From Gracilariopsis chorda (Eukaryota; Rhodophyta; Florideophyceae; Gracilariales; Gracilariaceae): 47,108 nucleotides of DNA. The notes under the pieces were generated by a model. The model was not told where the DNA came from and searched no databases. It saw only the letters and a program-made list of their open reading frames with translations. Numbering within the stretch: the first letter of the stretch is position 1; each line of letters opens with the position of its first letter. The translations under genes were made by a program, and so were the position numbers. The DNA is taken from the NCBI GenBank assembly GCA_003194525.1, contig NBIV01000376.1:1-47108 (forward strand). Direction: 5' to 3'. Below, piece after piece: positions 42,101 to 47,108 of this stretch.

Positions 42101-43455
42101 ATGTCGTCCAACCCGCCGAACATAACGAACCCGCCGGTGTACGCCAGTGAACGAGAGTCCTCCGCAACTCCTGACGCGCTTGAGAGCCTCCAACTCCAGG
42201 CCAACAGGCTCCAGGACATGATTTATGGTGTGCAGACCACTCAAAATGCGCTCCATTCCCTTCTGAACTCGTTCATGAAGGACCACATGGCTACTTCAGA
42301 CGACATCAAACGTGCGTTCGGCATCTATGCACAGGACCTCGAAAAGCTCAAAGACGACTTTTCTACGCTGATGGCACTTCTCCGGAACTCACAGGCCGCC
42401 CCACAACCCGTGGACATACATCCTGCCACACGAAGCCCACACACGCCACCCTAACCCGTGACTTCCCCGAACATGCGAACATATCCCCTCCGTCGGCCCC
42501 GGCTTTGAGTGTGCGTTCAATGCCGCCACTGCCACCCAACTCTACCCTACCCCCAACGGGCAACAAGGGACGACCGTCGTTGGCATCACTCGTTAAAACC
42601 GCCGCACCGGAAGCATTCAGTGGCAAAGCAGATGAACGCTCTTCGATCCGTATTCGCAGATTTATCGCATCTATACGCCGTACGATGCGTGTGGCAGGTG
42701 TGGAGCACCACCACGAGATGGTGGATGTCGCCAAGTGCTTTCTGAAAGGAGCGGCGAGTACCTGGATTAACCGAGAAGAGGCACAAGGCACTGAATTTTC
42801 CAACCTCGACGCATTGGAAAAGGCCTTAATCGAGGAGTATGTCCCCGATAACGAAGACGCCCAAGCACGTTCGAAGCTCATGCGTCTTCAATTCAAGTCC
42901 AACTTGGAGCGCCACATCTCCCAGTTTCGTGACCTCATTGAACTCTGCGGACCCCATCCTGGCGACGCCTACAACTATTTCTTCATGAGCCTACCTGACG
43001 AGTACAAGGCAGAGCTCGCTCAGCGTTTTCCCAAGGGCTCTACGGACCTGAAGGCCGTCTACAATTTCGTGCGTAACCTCGAAGTCGCACAGTCCTGGCG
43101 GGCACCATCCGCCCAACCCCCACGCCGTCGATCATCCAATGGGTTCCCCCGCACATCATCCAGACACACCGGCGCCACCAACTCTCGCACAACTACCCCC
43201 AACATGACCCAGCAGCCACTTCATGGGGCCCGTGCGACAAGTCTAACGCACTGGAACGCCAACGCTACCGGTCGAGCGATCGCTGCATGGCATGCGGAGG
43301 CGAAGGTTGGAGCAAACCAACCCATGTCTGCGACCTCACCGCCAAAGACAGCGCCGGAAAGCCAAAAAACTAACGCCGCCGCCTTGGAAGGCGGCGAGCC
43401 CCCTGGGTACCGATCCCCATTTTCTATTGCGCCTCACAGGACTCGAATCAGATGA
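42101..43455 (+). pseudogene. Gag of the young gypsy element (frame interrupted)
   Basis: The ATG at 42101 lies 91 bp after the LTR. The first 117 codons contain a long amphipathic stretch (LESLQLQANRLQDMIYGVQ onwards) that looks like a coiled coil, and end at 42454. The frame continues in another phase from 42424 with a Ty3-type gag core: APEAFSGKADERSSIRIRRF, FLKGAASTWINREEAQGTEF and LQFKSNLERHISQFRDLIEL. A cysteine-rich knuckle-like motif (CMACGGEGWSKPTHVC, about 43284-43331) is in a third phase, so a second shift lies near 43.2 kb. Gag forms the virus-like particle in which the element is reverse transcribed. Confidence 0.8.
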
Positions 43456-45330
43456 TACGGAGTTCCATTATGATGCATTTCTCAATAATTTTAACGTGGT
43501 GGCAAATATAGATCCGGGCGCGTCACACGCATTTGTGTCGCCCGTGACTGCCGCCGCGTGTGGCCTCTCGGTTACACCAGTGACCGACGCATATGTTGAG
43601 CTGGGAAATGGACAACGCATCCCCGTTCAAGGTTCCGTGCAGGCCCCTCTGCGGCTGGGCACTTCGGACCACCTTTTGTCGGCTTTTGTAATTGACATGC
43701 CAGACGATATGGACGCCCGGCCTTACATCATCGTTGGCCGCCAGTGGCTGCGCGCATGCGCACCACAGATCTGCTGGAGTACTGGGGACTTACTGCTAAG
43801 GGGCCCTGAAGGGACACAACGGCGGATTCACACCCGACAGCGACCTCGATCCAGGCGTCCACCGGGACTTACCTTCAAACTGATCTCTTGGAAGCGTGCC
43901 GCTCGCTGTCTCACACACAAACACAAAGGCTGTGAGCTGTTCGCCATCAAGCTCCGCCCGGAGGTACTGACAGGATCCACACATCCTAACATCCTTCCAC
44001 TAGTGGAGGAATTCGCCGATATCTTCCGATCCGAACTTCCACATGAACTACCCCCAACACGCGCGATGGACTTCGCTATTCCCCTCAAGTCCAATATTCC
44101 CCCACCAGTGCGACCGGTAATCCGTCTTTCGGCAGAGGAGCTTCAAGAGCTAAGGCGTACCCTCCACGAACTCCTAGACAGAGGCTATCTTCGCCCCTCG
44201 ACTTCACCATACGGCGCCCAGTTTTCTTCGTCAAGAAAAAGAACGGCGAGCTTCGTCTGGTCTGCGACTACAGGGCTCTCAACCGCATTACCATTCCAGA
44301 TGCCACCCCGCTGCACTCATCGAAGAGGCTTTTGATCAACTCGCAGGCGCAACCGTTTTTTCGCAGATTGACCTCGTCGGCGCATACCATCAGATGCGCA
44401 TCCGCGACGAGGATTGCCACAAAACGCAATACGAACACGTTATGGTTCATTCGAATGGACCGTTCTTTGTTTTGGCTTAACAAACGCGCCGGCTGCCTTC
44501 TCCCGACTCCTCGCATCCCTGCTTCGCGATCTCAATGGGCGATCCCTCATTCTTTACTTGGACGACATCTTGGTATACAGCCGCAACATGGAGGAGCACC
44601 AAGCTCATTTACGGGAGCTATTCACCATCATGCGTAGGGAAAAACTGTACATTCACCCTACAAAGTCCCATTTCGGAGTAGCCGAAGTCGACTTTTTGGG
44701 CCACAGGGTCTCCTCTGCGGGTATTCAAACCCAAAGCCGCCTAGTTGATGCGGTAAGAAACTGGCCCACTCCCACCTCAACCAAAGAAGTCCAACAATTC
44801 GTCGGACTAGCCAACTACTATCGCCGCTTCGTAAAGGCCTACGCGGACATCATGCGCCCAATCACGGACTTATTACGCCGCGAGGCGTTCAACTGGACAG
44901 CGGCACAAGCCGAAGCATTCCGTGCTATCAAACAAGCCCTCACTGCCGCTCCGGTCCTCGCACTACCTGCCGCGACAAGACGTTCGTTGTGTCCACAGAT
45001 GCATCACAACACGCCGTCGGCGCCACTCTGGAACAAGATGAACACCCAGTTGCGTACCTATCCCATCGCCTATCTCCAGCAGAGTCACGCTGGGACACCG
45101 GGGACCAGGAGCTACTCGGGTTCATTATCGCCTTGCGTAATTGGAGCCACTACCTCAGGGGAAGACGTTTCATCTTCGCACGGACCACCGCCCATTGCAG
45201 TATCTCCAGTCCAAGGCCACTCTCTCCGGCAGGCAATGCCGGTGGCTAGATTTACTTCAAGAACACTCCTTTGAAGTACAACACGTCTCTGGCCTTCGAA
45301 CACGGTCCCAGATGCCTTGAGCCGCCGCCC
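43292..45330 (+). pseudogene. Protease, reverse transcriptase and RNase H of the young gypsy element
   Basis: The aspartic protease shows ANIDPGASHAFVS (active site DPGA instead of the usual DTGA/DSGA) and YIIVGRQWL. The RT follows with VIRLSAEELQELRRTLHELL, the FEWTVLCFGLTNAPAAFSRL block and ILYLDDILVYSRN, where the catalytic YLDD is at 44555-44566. Next are KSHFGVAEVDFLGHRVS and the connection FVGLANYYRRFVKAYADIMR. RNase H has STDASQHAVGATL, GDQELLGFIIAL and, in another phase, the last catalytic Asp in a TDHRPL context. At least four frame changes occur, near 44218, 44340-44430, 44978 and 45179. At several of them a C or G run is one base shorter than the frame requires. Confidence 0.85.
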
Positions 45331-45399
45331 AGACCACCTTGCGGGAACCCTTGCCCGATTGATGATCAGTGTACAACCTTCCTCCAGCGCATTCGAGGT

Positions 45400-46620
45400 G
45401 CATATGAGCAGGATCGTGGGCCAAAGAGATGATCACCGCCTACAACGCCCACAAGATGCTCCCCCCCAGGATACAACGCCAACGCGCTCTGTTTTCCTTC
45501 GACAACTCCTTGCTTCGTTGGATTGGATTTCAATCCTCCCGGCTATATATCCCAAGCTCCGCCGTCTGCGACGAGATGTCGCGTTTCATTTTCACGGCTT
45601 GGGCCACTCGGTGCCGACAAGACGTTTTCCGCGCACACCGCTACGTCTACTGGCCAACATGTACCGAGACATTGTAGGGTTCCTGGCTGCTTGTCATCAA
45701 TGCCAGACAAACAAACACTCCAATCGCATCCCAGCAGCCCCCCTTCAAACCGCTCCCGATCCCCAACGAGTGCTGGGAGGTTATAGCGGTCGATTTTCTA
45801 TCAGAACTACCTCGCTCCGTCAACGGGAGGACATGATCATCGTCATCGTGGACAAGCTCTCCAAAACGAGGCATCTTCGTTCCGGCATCTAAGACGGCCA
45901 CCGCGGTGGATGTTGCTCAGGTCTTCACTGATTTGGTCTTTGCGAGACACGGGGTTCCACAGACTATCATCTCTGACCGCGATGGTAAGTTCACCTCCGC
46001 CTTCTGGCAAGAACTACAGCGCATCTACAACGTCAAACTCAACATCGCCACGACCGGACACCCTCAGACCGACGGCCAGACAGAGAACCTGATCCGCACC
46101 GTCTCATCTATGCTCCGCTCCAACATCCAATCGTCTCCGCATAACTGGGATACACTTCTCAGCGTGTTTGAGTACGAATACAACGCCGCCAAACATCACT
46201 CCACGCAGTTCTCGCCTTCGAGATCGATCTTGGACGCGTACCACCTCACACGCAGCACGCGAGATAATCTTACAACTCTCTTTTCCAGAAAGCTACCGAT
46301 TACGCCACACAGCGTGAAGCGTTCCGCCTCGCAACACGCGACAACCTCCTTTGCGCTCAGGAACGCCAGAGGTTCTACGCGGACCTCCGAAGATCCCCCG
46401 TGTCTTTTTCGCCCGGGGACTTAGTTCTTTTACAGGTTGCTGGCTCTCTATAGAAAGGCGCACGGATTGCCGCAGAAATGGAGGCCTAAATTTGTCGGCC
46501 CTCTCCGGATCCTCGGGAAGATCGGCCCGTAGCATACCGTCTGGAACTTCCTCCCGATATGAAGAAGGCACATAACGTATTCAATGTCGACAGAATACGC
46601 CGCTATACCCGGATGATACT
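45400..46620 (+). pseudogene. Integrase of the young gypsy element
   Basis: The zinc-binding HHCC module is visible as FHFHGLGH followed by YRDIVGFLAACHQCQTNKHS. The DDE core starts with a VIAVDFL-type strand near 45785 in a separate phase. It continues with IVIVDKLSKTRHL, HGVPQTIISDRDGKFTSAFW (second Asp) and TTGHPQTDGQTENLIRTVSS (Glu). A GPY/F-like module lies near 46470-46560 in yet another phase. Phase changes occur near 45770, 45828, 45880 and after 46230. The order protease-RT-RNase H-integrase-chromodomain is that of chromoviruses. Confidence 0.8.
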
Positions 46621-46635
46621 ACAGCCTACGTCAAT

Positions 46636-46878
46636 GTGGTCGTGGACGCGAAAGGAGGCATCGAACAGGAAGTCAAAGCTATTCTCCGCCATCGCGGTCC
46701 CAAGACTCGTCGCCAATTTTTAGTACAGTTTGTGGGAGAAACACCAAATGCCGCACTTTGGCATACTCGGACAGATCTAAAACACTGCCAGGATCTGGTC
46801 TACGAATACGAGAAGTCTCTGACGACGTCCCGGAGGACGTCTTCTAGGAAGCGGGTGAGTGCAACAACACAACTTTAG
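46636..46878 (+). CDS. C-terminal chromodomain of the young gypsy element
   Basis: The open frame reads GIEQEVKAILRHRG, RRQFLVQFVGETPNAALWHT and LKHCQDLVYEYEKSL. This is a chromodomain-like fold in which the usual ..W.GY..E..TWEP.. core is altered (F for W, W-H-T for W-E-P). The stop codon lies inside the 3' LTR (46876-46878), so the coding region overlaps the LTR by about 19 bp. It differs clearly from the chromodomains at 310-496 and 26.8 kb, which belong to other lineages. Confidence 0.65.
   Translation: MVVDAKGGIEQEVKAILRHRGPKTRRQFLVQFVGETPNAALWHTRTDLKHCQDLVYEYEKSLTTSRRTSSRKRVSATTQL
46845..46859 (+). other. Polypurine tract of the young gypsy element
   Basis: AGGAAGCGGGTGAG directly precedes the 3' LTR at the expected plus-strand priming position, inside the chromodomain reading frame. 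Confidence 0.65.
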
Positions 46879-47101
46879 CATAGTAGTTCACCCCATACCA
46901 CAATCACATCCTTCGTGTCTCGCCGCTTCTCTAGGAAGCTCCATGCTGGATCAAGCCAGGTACGCAGCCCTAGCTTGATCTAACAACTTCTATAAATAAA
47001 ATCCCGCCCAGGCTGATAGCTTAGAGGGGCGGTTAGACCTTGTCTCCGACTCTTTAGTCGTATTTCGTGCGAAGCATCTACCCTACGACTGCTTTGTTAC
47101 A
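46860..47101 (+). repeat. 3' LTR of the young Ty3/gypsy element
   Basis: This LTR is 242 bp long, with the same ends as the 5' LTR. It differs only by one base fewer in a C run and one fewer in a G run. The element therefore spans 41766-47101 (5336 bp). Confidence 0.95.
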
Positions 47102-47106
47102 GTTTT
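47102..47106 (+). other. Target-site duplication, right
   Basis: GTTTT is an exact copy of 41761-41765. Confidence 0.85.
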
Positions 47107-47108
47107 CA

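Overview
This window looks like a repeat-rich stretch of a eukaryotic nuclear genome. Most of the recognisable coding DNA belongs to retrotransposons: several Ty3/gypsy lineages, Ty1/copia, DIRS-type elements with a tyrosine recombinase, and a LINE. The few host-type genes appear intronless, and two of them follow TATA-like boxes or signal-peptide-quality ATGs. There are no operons, Shine-Dalgarno starts or bacterial genes. A compact, intron-poor protist such as a red macroalga would fit, but that is inference and nothing here fixes the species.

Left part (1-9.8 kb): the window opens inside a GC-rich Ty3/gypsy element. It shows the end of pol with a chromodomain, then a roughly 1.5 kb antisense reading frame, a polypurine tract and an 806-bp 3' LTR that ends at 3245. 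That LTR sits inside a Ty1/copia reverse transcriptase gene, so the gypsy element is nested in the copia element. A decayed DIRS-type element follows (gag-like region, RT, RNase H, tyrosine recombinase, 170-bp terminal repeat).

Middle (9.8-24.7 kb): this part holds the most credible host genes. They are an antisense C2H2 zinc-finger protein (9786-10514), a membrane-anchored trypsin-fold serine protease (11529-12764) with an internal 78-bp tandem repeat, and a Tudor-like protein behind a TATA box (20662-21204). Between them lie a 21-bp minisatellite, a second dead DIRS copy, a minus-strand gypsy relic and long gene-poor tracts.

Right-middle (24.7-40 kb): LINE pieces (endonuclease at 24.8 kb, RNase H at 31.6 kb) flank a minus-strand gypsy relic with a local inverted duplication. 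They also flank the most unusual locus of the window: a broken gene that reads, in order, a WWE domain, a uracil-DNA glycosylase-like domain and an ADP-ribosyltransferase-like domain (about 29.05-30.95 kb). Further right are a gypsy relic between two diverged LTRs, a small secreted cysteine-rich protein (36921-37445, minus) and an ankyrin-repeat fragment.

Right end (40.3-47.1 kb): an inverted DIRS relic is followed by a complete, young Ty3/gypsy insertion (41766-47101). The latter has almost identical LTRs, a perfect 5-bp target duplication (GTTTT) and all expected domains including a terminal chromodomain. Its frames are nevertheless broken by single-base indels, several of them one-base-short G or C runs. 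This raises the possibility of assembly error rather than biological decay.
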